Source of the DNA: a virus
Length of the DNA: 52,208 nucleotides
Direction: 5' to 3' (one strand)
Virus record (IMG/VR): IMGVR_UViG_3300027782_000116
Coordinates: 1-52,208 of that record
Shown: positions 16,359 through 24,360 of the stretch, piece after piece
Layout: the number at the start of each line of letters is the position of its first letter
Position numbering within the stretch: position 1 is the stretch's first letter
Translations under genes and position numbers: made by a program
The notes under the pieces: generated by a model
Seen by the model: only the letters and a program-made list of their open reading frames with translations
The model's database searches: none
What the model was told of the DNA's origin: nothing

Positions 16359-18458
16359 ATGGCAGTAGGAGCAAGAATAACAAGTAACAATCTAAGTGGT
16401 AAAACGGCAACAGTAACGTTTACCCCATATACAGGACTAACATCTGGAACCACGGAAAACCTTGGAACCAAAACAATCCCTTTCAATAACATCAACACAC
16501 ACCCGTATGGTGACTATAACATTTACTTTGCTGAGTATGATTACACATACACATTAAATGTACCTGAACCAGATGACTCTGTTCAATCGTTTGTTTATCA
16601 AAATAGAATAATTAATTCTGACAACTATGGTGCTGCGTTTTTGAATTTTAACGACTTTACCGCAGAAATTATTGACTTAGGTGTTGATACTAATGTATGG
16701 AATAATAGAGATATATACGTATTAAATAATTCAGGTTATATGCACTATTTCACAGGTGTTGACGATAGTGATGATAGATTAGTAATATTCACAGACGCAC
16801 AGCACGAAGAAATAGGAAGATATAGTGGTACAACTGGTAGTGCAAGTAGAGACGATTTAGACGGTAAATGGCTTACATTTGATGATGAAGATAATGGTGT
16901 GTTTACTTACTCAAATGGTGTGGAAGTATTCACATACACTTGGGACCCAGCGTTATATTATGTTGATATTGAGTGGGATTATGATGCAACCACGGCTGAT
17001 GGTACAATGATTCTTGAAAAATGGGAAATAGGTGATTGGACATACAATGGACCGGGTACATCACATCTAGTTAACCCAACTGACGGTACAACAACTTTAT
17101 TTAAAACTTGGACAGATGGAACATACGTTAGACATAAAATGACACCTTCATCTGATTTTATTGTTGTTTTAACTGAAGCTCAAGGTGTCTCAAACGCATA
17201 CTCAAATTTTGAAATATATGACACAAGTGGAACCATTTTAGAGACAGTTTCATTAACTGGTACCACATATAGTGATTATAGTGACCGATTTCACGGAACA
17301 AACAAATATACCATATTACTATGGGATGATGATAATGTAGATACCCCATATAAAATAATAAGTTATAATGGTAACACATCAAACTTAATTGAAACATCAC
17401 ACGCTAGAGGTACTGGATATACAGAAAACAATATAGATGGAGATTCTGGTTTATGGCCGGATAGTGAGGGAAATGATGGTGGTGTTGTAATAACTTTATA
17501 TGATTCGTATAATTGGAATAATTTTGGTAATGAGGTTACATACTGTGACATTATCTATATGTTCAATAATCAAACATCTTTTAGTACATATACATTTGCA
17601 AATAACGAACCAAAAACAATTAATACCTATGGTCAATTAAGTGACATTTACAGAACACCGTGTGTAAATGGTGATAATATTGTATCTATGTTAACCATTA
17701 TGTCGGGTAGTACTCGTATAGAAAGTATGAATGTTAGTGTATCTGGTGTTACTAATTTGAACTGGCATTCATTGGGTAATAGAACGGCTGTACAGATTTT
17801 TACAAATAGTAATAACAATGTAACTTACAAATTAATTAACGAATTAGGTGTTGTAATTGATTCATTAGATAACTATGAATTAATCTCAGCTTATAGTACA
17901 AGTATGTATTCTTTTGGTGAAACCGCCTATCTTACAATTATTGGGGTTTCTGCGGGCATTCTTGGTTATTATGTATATAGTGGTAGTACTGGATTTACTC
18001 AAACAGATTATTATAATAACTCATCTGATACAGGCTTTTATTCGTCACCTACGAGTAACTATGATGGTGCAATCGTTTTATATAATAATGATGAATTAGG
18101 TTTTAGAATATTAACACCAACCGGTATAACTAATGAATTTAATTTCCCTGAGTATAATCAATTTGACATTCGAGTTGGTGAGAGCAAATTTATGTTTGTT
18201 TACAATGAAACTTCAGGTGGTGTAACTAAAATAAGATTGTATGATTTTTCTGGAACATTGTTAAATAATGAAACAACAAGTTGGACTAATGGTTGGAGTG
18301 ATACGTATGGTGTTAAAGACAGATTTGTTGTAATTAACTATAATGGGGATGATACGGTTGAAGTTTATTTAGTTAGTGAAAACACTATAACATCAGTAAC
18401 AACTCAAGATTATAGTAGTGAAGAATCCACGAACGATTGGTTTTATGAAAATGACTAA
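16359..18458 (+). CDS. Large beta-rich repeat protein, probable fibre or receptor-binding protein
   Basis: 699 residues with no Cys cluster or enzyme motif, dominated by Asp/Thr/Tyr/Gly and regularly alternating strands. Segments such as DYNIYFAEYDYTYTLNV, NSGYMHYFTGVDDSDDRLVIF, HEEIGRYSGTTG, DFIVVLTEAQG and DRFVVINYNGDDTVEVYLV recur at 50-70 residues and look like blades of a beta-propeller or stacked beta sandwiches (strand of the type value, hydrophobic core, Asp-rich turn). Flanked by fibre genes upstream and two small proteins downstream. Likely a tail-tip or surface protein; no named family. Confidence 0.6.
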   Translation: MAVGARITSNNLSGKTATVTFTPYTGLTSGTTENLGTKTIPFNNINTHPYGDYNIYFAEYDYTYTLNVPEPDDSVQSFVYQNRIINSDNYGAAFLNFNDFTAEIIDLGVDTNVWNNRDIYVLNNSGYMHYFTGVDDSDDRLVIFTDAQHEEIGRYSGTTGSASRDDLDGKWLTFDDEDNGVFTYSNGVEVFTYTWDPALYYVDIEWDYDATTADGTMILEKWEIGDWTYNGPGTSHLVNPTDGTTTLFKTWTDGTYVRHKMTPSSDFIVVLTEAQGVSNAYSNFEIYDTSGTILETVSLTGTTYSDYSDRFHGTNKYTILLWDDDNVDTPYKIISYNGNTSNLIETSHARGTGYTENNIDGDSGLWPDSEGNDGGVVITLYDSYNWNNFGNEVTYCDIIYMFNNQTSFSTYTFANNEPKTINTYGQLSDIYRTPCVNGDNIVSMLTIMSGSTRIESMNVSVSGVTNLNWHSLGNRTAVQIFTNSNNNVTYKLINELGVVIDSLDNYELISAYSTSMYSFGETAYLTIIGVSAGILGYYVYSGSTGFTQTDYYNNSSDTGFYSSPTSNYDGAIVLYNNDELGFRILTPTGITNEFNFPEYNQFDIRVGESKFMFVYNETSGGVTKIRLYDFSGTLLNNETTSWTNGWSDTYGVKDRFVVINYNGDDTVEVYLVSENTITSVTTQDYSSEESTNDWFYEND

Positions 18459-18478
18459 AAATTAAAAAAAAATAGATT

Positions 18479-18721
18479 ATGAAAATATTAGATATTGATG
18501 TTAAAATCATCAAAAACAAACAAAAAATTAAAAGTTTTCAAAAAACTTTTAACACTAATGAACCATTAACGGTTGAACACATTAAAGGTGTTATTAAAAA
18601 TGAAATGGGATTTCCATTTGAAATAGTAAAAGAAGAATTTTACTGTAAGTCAAATGAATTAAAAAATGAAGATAACGCACCATTTAAATCAGGTAACGAA
18701 TTTATTTTAACAATTAAGTAA
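18479..18721 (+). CDS. Small protein, unknown function
   Basis: 80 residues, Lys-rich (KIIKNKQKIKSFQKTF) at the N-terminus, with a C-terminal strand pair ending FKSGNEFILTIK. It follows the 699-residue gene by 20 nt and its TAA overlaps the next ATG by one base, so it is coupled to the following gene. Might be an assembly chaperone for the fibres, as small genes after fibre genes often are; no direct evidence. Confidence 0.6.
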   Translation: MKILDIDVKIIKNKQKIKSFQKTFNTNEPLTVEHIKGVIKNEMGFPFEIVKEEFYCKSNELKNEDNAPFKSGNEFILTIK

Positions 18722-19089
18722 TGGAATTTTTTATAAGACAAGGCGCATCTGACCCAATATTAAAGATGAGATTAGTGGACGACGGCAAAAATGATAAGTC
18801 GTCGTTCAATGATTTATTGGAAAATGCCAACATAATATTCGAAATGTTTGAAATAAAAACCGGAGATCCTATTATTTTAAACGCGCAATGTAATATAACC
18901 ACTAGAAATAAGAGATATAATCAAACTACAGATGAATATTATATAACTTACAGATTTACAGAGGATAAAACCGCTATTCCCGGAAAATACGAAGGTATCA
19001 TCACGGTACATTTTTTAGACACCAATCTATTACCAACAACAAAGTTAATATTACCTATTAGAGAAAAACTATATATTAACATTATTTAA
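18721..19089 (+). CDS. Small beta-sandwich protein resembling baseplate upper-protein N-domains
   Basis: 122 residues. The layout FFIRQGASDPILKMRLVDDG, then ANIIFEMFEIKTGDPII, ending AIPGKYEGIITVHFLD and LILPIREKLYINII, is like the BppU/DUF2479-type N-terminal domain of baseplate and fibre adapters, in which a linear-programme of strands ends in a PG-Y-G strand. The resemblance is by eye and tentative. It shares one base with the previous gene (TAATG) and is the last gene before the polymerase leader. Confidence 0.5.
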   Translation: MEFFIRQGASDPILKMRLVDDGKNDKSSFNDLLENANIIFEMFEIKTGDPIILNAQCNITTRNKRYNQTTDEYYITYRFTEDKTAIPGKYEGIITVHFLDTNLLPTTKLILPIREKLYINII

Positions 19090-19141
19090 GATTTTTTCTT
19101 TTTTTAGAATTTTTTATGTATTTTTACAAAGTTAAGGCAAA

Positions 19142-19156
19142 TTACGATTTTCGTAA
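19142..19156 (+). promoter_or_regulatory. Perfect hairpin in the DNA polymerase leader
   Basis: TTACGA (19142-19147), three T, then TCGTAA (19151-19156): a perfect 6-bp stem with a 3-nt loop, 29 nt before the polymerase ATG. It has no U-run after it, so it is not an intrinsic terminator. T4 gp43 represses its own translation by binding a hairpin in its leader; this could be the analogue, or a DNA operator. Confidence 0.4.
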
Positions 19157-19185
19157 GCTAATGTGTCACTTTTAAAATACATAAA

Positions 19186-22083
19186 ATGAAAGAGGTTATC
19201 TCTCAGGAAGTTATTGAAAACTTTCTAAATGGCTCTGATCCAGAAGAGTTCATAGTTGGCATTGAGTATGATTACAGATCCAACAAAATTTACAAAATTA
19301 TTCAAGACCCAGTTAAAGGTAAGTATATTGTTGAAGATACCTTTGTTCCGTTTTTATGGGTTGGCGATTTAAGTGAGTTCAATTTTTACGGCGGGAGCAA
19401 GGCAACCCAAAAGAAAAAAATGGGCGAATTCGGTATTTTAAGTACCAAATTAGAAACACATGGTAATGAGCGACTAGAAGGTGGCTTAAGTTATTTAGTT
19501 AAAAGCATAAAGGGTTATCATGAATTAATTAATTTTTTCAAAATGGGTGGTGTTAATCCATGGGATGAAAAATTTAAATCACAATTTCAAATATTAACAC
19601 CTGTTGAACAATATCTTATACAAAAGAAAAAAAGATTATTTAAAGGTATTGAAGAATATTCAGAAGTTCATCGTTTTGTATTTGACATTGAGACCACGGG
19701 GCTTACTCCAGAAGATTGTAATATAATCTTGATTGGAATTAAGGACAATCGTGGTTTAAATAAAACAATTAGTGCATTTGGTGAAGATGGTGAAAAAAAA
19801 TGTATTGAGGCATTTTTTGCGGCTATAAAAGAATTAAAACCAACAATCATAAGTGGGTATAACTCAGCAGCGTTTGACTTACCATTTATTATGCGTAGAG
19901 CTGAGATACTAGGTATTAATATTAAAGAAATGACTCAAATATTCACTAACGATGGTATTAGAACAAAAGAGGGTTCGCTTAAATTAGCTAGTGAGGTTGA
20001 ACCATATACACAATATGTTTTATGGGGTTTTAGTATTATAGACATTGCACATGCAGTTAGAAGAGCACAAGCAATTAATTCCGAAATTAAAAGTTGGGGT
20101 TTGAAATACATAACAACATATTTGGAGAAAGAAAAAACAAATCGTGTTTACGTTGATGGTGCATTTATTTCAAAAATATATTTAGAAAATGAAAGTTATT
20201 ATGTTAACCCTAAGACTGGTAAGTATAAAAAAATTGGTGAGCCTGGGACAGAGGGTTTAACTGAAAAATATCCGGGGAAATTTGAAATATGGCCGGGTAG
20301 AAAAATTGTTGAGCAATATCTTGATGATGACTTGTACGAAACTATGGTTGTTGATGATAGTTTTAGCCAATCTACTTTTTTACTTTCAAAAGTAATTCCA
20401 ACAACATACGAAAGAGTGGCAACCATGGGCACAGCAACATTATGGAAAATTATAATGTTAGCGTGGTCTTATGAAAATAATTTAGCAATACCGGCAAAAG
20501 ATGAAAAGAGAGCGATTACTGGAGGGTTATCTCGTTTATTGAATGTTGGGTATTCAAAGAACATTGTTAAGTTTGACTATTCGTCGCTTTATCCATCAAT
20601 TCAATTGGTGTACGATGTATTCCCTGAATGTGATGTTATGGGTGTACAAAAATCTATGTTAAAATATTTCCGTAACATTCGTATTAAGTATAAACATCTT
20701 GCTGGTGAATTAAAAGATAAAGACCCAGTAATGGCCGAGATGTATGATCGTAAACAATTACCAATTAAGATTTTTATCAATGCTTATTTTGGTTCATTAT
20801 CTGCACCACAAGTATTTCCGTGGGGTGATATGAATATGGGTGAAACTATTACATGTGTTGGACGTCAATGTTTACGTATGATGATTATGTTCTTTCAAAA
20901 CAAAAATTATAAACCGCTCGTAATGGATACGGATGGTGTGAACTTTGAGACTCCTGAAAATATTAACGACACTGTTTATATTGGTAAAGGATTAAATGAA
21001 TTAGTGATTGAAGGTAAAGAGTATCGTGGTATTGAAGCTGATACTGCGGAATTTAATGATATTTTTATGAGAGGTGAAATGGGATTAGATATTGATTATA
21101 TTGCACCTGCGTGTATTAATGTTTCTCGTAAAAATTATATAATTAAATTAATTAAGAAAGGTAAAGAAAAAATTAAACTTACAGGTAACACCATCAAATC
21201 TAAAAAATTACAACAATATGTTGTTGATTTCTTAGATGAGGGCCTTAAACTTTTATTAAATGGTGATGGGCATGATTTTTTAAATCTTTATTATGATACT
21301 GTTGAAAAAATATACAATAAAGAAATACCATTAGCAAAAATAGCAAACAAAGCGCGTGTTAAACAAAGTGTTTCTGATTATAAAAAATACATTTTAAGAA
21401 CTACTAAAGCAGGCGCATTAATGTCAAGACAAGCGCATATGGAACTTGTTGTTCAAAATGATTATCACGCTAGTTTAGGTGAAACAATTTATTACATTAA
21501 CAACGGTACTAAAAAAGGTGATGGGGATGTTACTAAAATAACCAAACCAACTAAAAAGTTTCAGGAAGAATTTATTGCTAAACACGGTTACCCTATACCT
21601 AATGATTACGTACAAATAAATTGTTACATGATTGATGAGAAAGAATTAAATAATAATCCAAATATGGTTGGGGATTATAATGTGGCTCGTTATTTAACAA
21701 ATTTTAATAAAAGGTTAGAACCATTACTTGTTGTTTTTAATCCAGAAATTAGAGAAGACATTTTAATTGAAGATCCGGCAGATAGAGTTTATTTTACAAA
21801 GAAACAATGTGAACTAACATCTGGATACCCATTAAAAGACGGCGGTCAAGATAAAATTGAAGAGGTTATGACGCTTGCGGATAGTGAGGTATTGTTTTGG
21901 AATCGTGTACAAAGAGATCCTTTCTTCATGTATGTTGAAGATAGTTTAAATAAAGTAGATCAATTTTGGATTGAGCATAATAGAAAAGTTGTGTCTATGC
22001 AAATTAATGGCACGGTTAGCAACGAAGATGAAATAATTGAGACTAATGGTAATGACTATGCGATGCACGCTGTAGAGAGTTAA
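19186..22083 (+). CDS. 43: Family B DNA polymerase (gp43-like) with 3'-5' exonuclease
   Basis: 965 residues, slightly longer than T4 gp43 (898). Exonuclease motifs: FDIETTGL (Exo I, ~165), YNSAAFDLPFI (Exo II, ~225) and YLDDDLYET (Exo III, ~385). Polymerase motifs: FDYSSLYPSIQ (A, ~465), KIFINAYFGSLSAP (B, ~530) and VMDTDGVNF (C, ~585). The motif C Asp pair is intact; Gly after it is common in some family B lineages. Replicates the phage genome with the cassette at 47392-52201. It has its own 96-nt leader with a hairpin. Its stop overlaps that of the convergent bilin reductase by four bases. Confidence 0.97.
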   Translation: MKEVISQEVIENFLNGSDPEEFIVGIEYDYRSNKIYKIIQDPVKGKYIVEDTFVPFLWVGDLSEFNFYGGSKATQKKKMGEFGILSTKLETHGNERLEGGLSYLVKSIKGYHELINFFKMGGVNPWDEKFKSQFQILTPVEQYLIQKKKRLFKGIEEYSEVHRFVFDIETTGLTPEDCNIILIGIKDNRGLNKTISAFGEDGEKKCIEAFFAAIKELKPTIISGYNSAAFDLPFIMRRAEILGINIKEMTQIFTNDGIRTKEGSLKLASEVEPYTQYVLWGFSIIDIAHAVRRAQAINSEIKSWGLKYITTYLEKEKTNRVYVDGAFISKIYLENESYYVNPKTGKYKKIGEPGTEGLTEKYPGKFEIWPGRKIVEQYLDDDLYETMVVDDSFSQSTFLLSKVIPTTYERVATMGTATLWKIIMLAWSYENNLAIPAKDEKRAITGGLSRLLNVGYSKNIVKFDYSSLYPSIQLVYDVFPECDVMGVQKSMLKYFRNIRIKYKHLAGELKDKDPVMAEMYDRKQLPIKIFINAYFGSLSAPQVFPWGDMNMGETITCVGRQCLRMMIMFFQNKNYKPLVMDTDGVNFETPENINDTVYIGKGLNELVIEGKEYRGIEADTAEFNDIFMRGEMGLDIDYIAPACINVSRKNYIIKLIKKGKEKIKLTGNTIKSKKLQQYVVDFLDEGLKLLLNGDGHDFLNLYYDTVEKIYNKEIPLAKIANKARVKQSVSDYKKYILRTTKAGALMSRQAHMELVVQNDYHASLGETIYYINNGTKKGDGDVTKITKPTKKFQEEFIAKHGYPIPNDYVQINCYMIDEKELNNNPNMVGDYNVARYLTNFNKRLEPLLVVFNPEIREDILIEDPADRVYFTKKQCELTSGYPLKDGGQDKIEEVMTLADSEVLFWNRVQRDPFFMYVEDSLNKVDQFWIEHNRKVVSMQINGTVSNEDEIIETNGNDYAMHAVES

Positions 22084-22712
22084 TATACAATTGGGAAAAG
22101 AATGGAACTCATAAATTCTTTAGCTCTCTCTTCACCGAGTTTGGCTTTTAAGACATTATATGTTCTTTCATTCTTTTGCTGTTGTAAACAATATCTATTT
22201 TGCCCTTCAGCTATTTCATTTACTCTTTGTGGAATTGATTCGCATTGACCTAACATTTCAATATAGTCTTCAAAACTTCTTATTGCAATATTTGCAATAA
22301 TTTCAAATTCTTCATCACTAGGTACAATTGCAATTGCATCTTTTGAAAAAATCACCTTAGCCCAATCTGGTAAATTATACGGTGTCTTAAATTCGTAAGG
22401 CGAAACATATGTCTCCTCGTTAGCCACTGGGCTCCAATCCATAAACGCCGCCAAACATTTCTTGCTAGTAGTGATAATGTCAAAACCAAATATTGGGTCT
22501 GGACATGTAGCATTTGGGAAACACGTAAAATGAAGTACTTCCAAGTTAGCATCGCTGTATCTCTCGATATGGGCAATTCTAAAATGTTCAGCGATAAATC
22601 TACGATTATCCCAACCAAAATCTTCAGTTGGTATTTTAACTCCTTCACACTCTTTGTATATTATTTGTTCTAATTTATTAGCGACTAAATTCAGCGTTTC
22701 CTTGTAATTCAT
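22080..22712 (-). CDS. pcyX: Ferredoxin-dependent bilin reductase, PcyA/PcyX branch
   Basis: 210 residues. Family motifs in order: FGWDNRRFIAEHFRIAHIE, LEVLHFTCFPNATCPDPIFGFDII, AAFMDWSP, and the C-terminal QNRYCLQQQKNERTYNVLKA with a final SILFPIVY. Such enzymes reduce biliverdin IXa with electrons from ferredoxin. His61 and Asp78 have the spacing (17) of the catalytic His88/Asp105 of PcyA; Glu50 may match Glu76. PebS/PebA have Asn at the His position, so this belongs with PcyA or the viral four-electron PcyX type, giving phycocyanobilin or phycoerythrobilin; sequence alone does not decide which. No ferredoxin gene is in the window. The start overlaps the heme oxygenase 3' end by 35 nt. Confidence 0.85.
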   Translation of the reverse strand: MNYKETLNLVANKLEQIIYKECEGVKIPTEDFGWDNRRFIAEHFRIAHIERYSDANLEVLHFTCFPNATCPDPIFGFDIITTSKKCLAAFMDWSPVANEETYVSPYEFKTPYNLPDWAKVIFSKDAIAIVPSDEEFEIIANIAIRSFEDYIEMLGQCESIPQRVNEIAEGQNRYCLQQQKNERTYNVLKAKLGEERAKEFMSSILFPIVY

Positions 22713-23202
22713 CTAATATATTGATTATAAATTGAAACCCTTTATTTACTTCATCTGACCATTCGTCTTTTTGTACTGCACGAATAGACCCAACACATTC
22801 CATCATATTTTCAAAATCATACATTTTACCAGATCCTGGTACTTTTGTCTTCATCATTTGACCACCATATGCTAGTGCTAAATAATTTAAATAAATGTGT
22901 GGTAAAATATCTTCATTACTTAATGATTGAAGATAGACACCATATTCTTTAGTAGATTCTAAACTTACTGTCTTAGTAATAAGTCCGGTTTCTAGTTCTC
23001 TAATATCTTCAAAAATTAATTTTTCCCTAGGTAAGTTTGGGTGAGGTAATTTATGCTGCTCAATGATAGTAAAAATAACAGATTGTTGTCTAAGGTAATT
23101 TAAGTATTCTTCATTACTTAATAATCCTCTAAACATTTTTTGATTGAACTCCATCTTCTCAGCTTTGCTGTGAAGTTCTGATGTTGATTCTTTTAAATTC
23201 AT
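22678..23202 (-). CDS. ho: Heme oxygenase (biliverdin-forming)
   Basis: 174 residues. The N-terminal ELHSKAEKMEFNQKMFRG holds the proximal heme ligand candidate His11, and HIYLNYLALAYGGQMMK supplies the Gly-Gly distal helix. The enzyme would oxidise heme to biliverdin, CO and Fe2+ with electrons from ferredoxin, feeding the reductase encoded next. It is shorter than the ~230-residue cyanobacterial HO1 and lacks its C-terminal extension, as bacterial HemO-type enzymes do. It starts 13 nt after a structural-type gene, so it is probably transcribed with virion genes. Its last 35 nt are also read, in another frame, as the start of the reductase. Confidence 0.85.
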   Translation of the reverse strand: MNLKESTSELHSKAEKMEFNQKMFRGLLSNEEYLNYLRQQSVIFTIIEQHKLPHPNLPREKLIFEDIRELETGLITKTVSLESTKEYGVYLQSLSNEDILPHIYLNYLALAYGGQMMKTKVPGSGKMYDFENMMECVGSIRAVQKDEWSDEVNKGFQFIINILDELQGNAEFSR

Positions 23203-23215
23203 AAAACAAATATAC

Positions 23216-24331
23216 TTAAATTACTGTAATAGGTGAAGGCATTGCCCTAAATTTAAGCGCTTTGTTCAAGTTTTCCGCTTCTCCACCTTTTCTCTCTAAC
23301 ATCTTATCAGGGCGTAAACGTTCCAATCTTGCCATTAATTCTTCAACTAATTTAATTCTTTCGTCTTTTGCTTCTGTTAATAATGTGACGTAATCTAACT
23401 TAATATCACTATCCGGTACTTTAAGATCACCAGAGAATTTACCATATATTCTACCTAACGCTTCTTTACAATAGGTCATTAAGAACTTTCTAACCCAGTT
23501 TTGTGCAGGTCTATTTAATTCGTCCCAAACCATTCCTTGTGTCATTACGTCTGAAGGTAATTTGATAACGTCTTTGTTTTCTTTTAAACAAGTGTCTCTA
23601 TCGAATGTATCATAATACCAATACCAAACTCTATTGTTGCTTTTCACAACTTGACCAAAATCAAACTTACCTCCCGGTACATTATATAAATGAACGTATT
23701 TTTTGCCTTCTGGGCCGGCAGTTATTCTATAAGTTAAATCACCACCAATAAGGCGGTTCTTCATGCTTCTATCTTGCATTCTCATTAAAAGGTCAAAAGC
23801 TGGCATCATAAAATATGAACCGGCGTTACCCATTTGAGCCATACCACCTAAAGCACCAAATCCCATACCACCAAGACCACCAAAACCACCAATGAATGGG
23901 TCCATAATTGAATCGCTAAGTTCAGCGCGGCTAAACCATAATAATTCATTTATTTCACGACCAGCGGGAATTTCGTAAACTTGTTGATTAGGTACAATTT
24001 CAATTGAATCCTTTTTTAGTATCCAAGGGCCATTAGCTTGTAAACCAACAATTTTAGAATAAGAATATGTAAACTGATCTTCATAGTTTAAGCTTCTATT
24101 CATAAACGCATTGGCTAATGATTGGTTATCCACGTCTAAACCGTTCAAAGAAGACCATTGTGACTCGATTAACCAGTCGTTGACTAGTTGATCATATTCA
24201 TTCATGGAAAGCTCTAAAAACGTATCCATTTGCTCTTCTGTTAATTCTACACCACGAACTGGCATACCTAACAGATGTAAAATCTGGCTGTATAATTTTT
24301 CTCTTTCTGTACTACTAATAGGTGTACTCAT
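23216..24331 (-). CDS. Probable neck/head-tail connector protein
   Basis: 371 residues. N-terminal helical region (EREKLYSQILHLLG, MDTFLELSMNEYDQLVNDWL) typical of head-to-tail connector adapters, a strand-rich middle with a Gly/Met/Phe-rich insert (residues ~135-165: FIGGFGGLGGMGFGALGG), and a helical C-terminus (DERIKLVEELMARLERLRPDKML). By T4 order it would stand for the gp13 neck protein ahead of the gp14/gp15-like genes, but on the other strand. Its leader has TATTTATTA 15 nt before the ATG. Identification is positional, not by a diagnostic motif. Confidence 0.55.
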   Translation of the reverse strand: MSTPISSTEREKLYSQILHLLGMPVRGVELTEEQMDTFLELSMNEYDQLVNDWLIESQWSSLNGLDVDNQSLANAFMNRSLNYEDQFTYSYSKIVGLQANGPWILKKDSIEIVPNQQVYEIPAGREINELLWFSRAELSDSIMDPFIGGFGGLGGMGFGALGGMAQMGNAGSYFMMPAFDLLMRMQDRSMKNRLIGGDLTYRITAGPEGKKYVHLYNVPGGKFDFGQVVKSNNRVWYWYYDTFDRDTCLKENKDVIKLPSDVMTQGMVWDELNRPAQNWVRKFLMTYCKEALGRIYGKFSGDLKVPDSDIKLDYVTLLTEAKDERIKLVEELMARLERLRPDKMLERKGGEAENLNKALKFRAMPSPITVI

Positions 24332-24346
24332 TTGGTCCTTGTTTTA

Positions 24347-24355
24347 TAATAAATA
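24347..24355 (-). promoter_or_regulatory. TATTTATTA element upstream of the neck-like gene
   Basis: On the minus strand TATTTATTA, 15 nt before the ATG at 24331 and within the 29-bp gap after the SNF2 helicase gene. If it is a promoter it also drives the heme oxygenase and bilin reductase downstream, placing them under late control. Confidence 0.35.
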
Positions 24356-24360
24356 TAAAA

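Noticed and set aside
20900-20950. DTDG instead of DTDS in polymerase motif C as an anomaly
   Set aside because: Gly at this place is normal in some family B polymerases, such as archaeal ones; both Asp are present.
23207-23214. TATATTTG, matching the Bacteroidota -7 consensus TAnnTTTG, before heme oxygenase
   Set aside because: It ends only 4 nt from the ATG and no upstream -33 element is clear, so a promoter here would give a leaderless transcript; left unclaimed.
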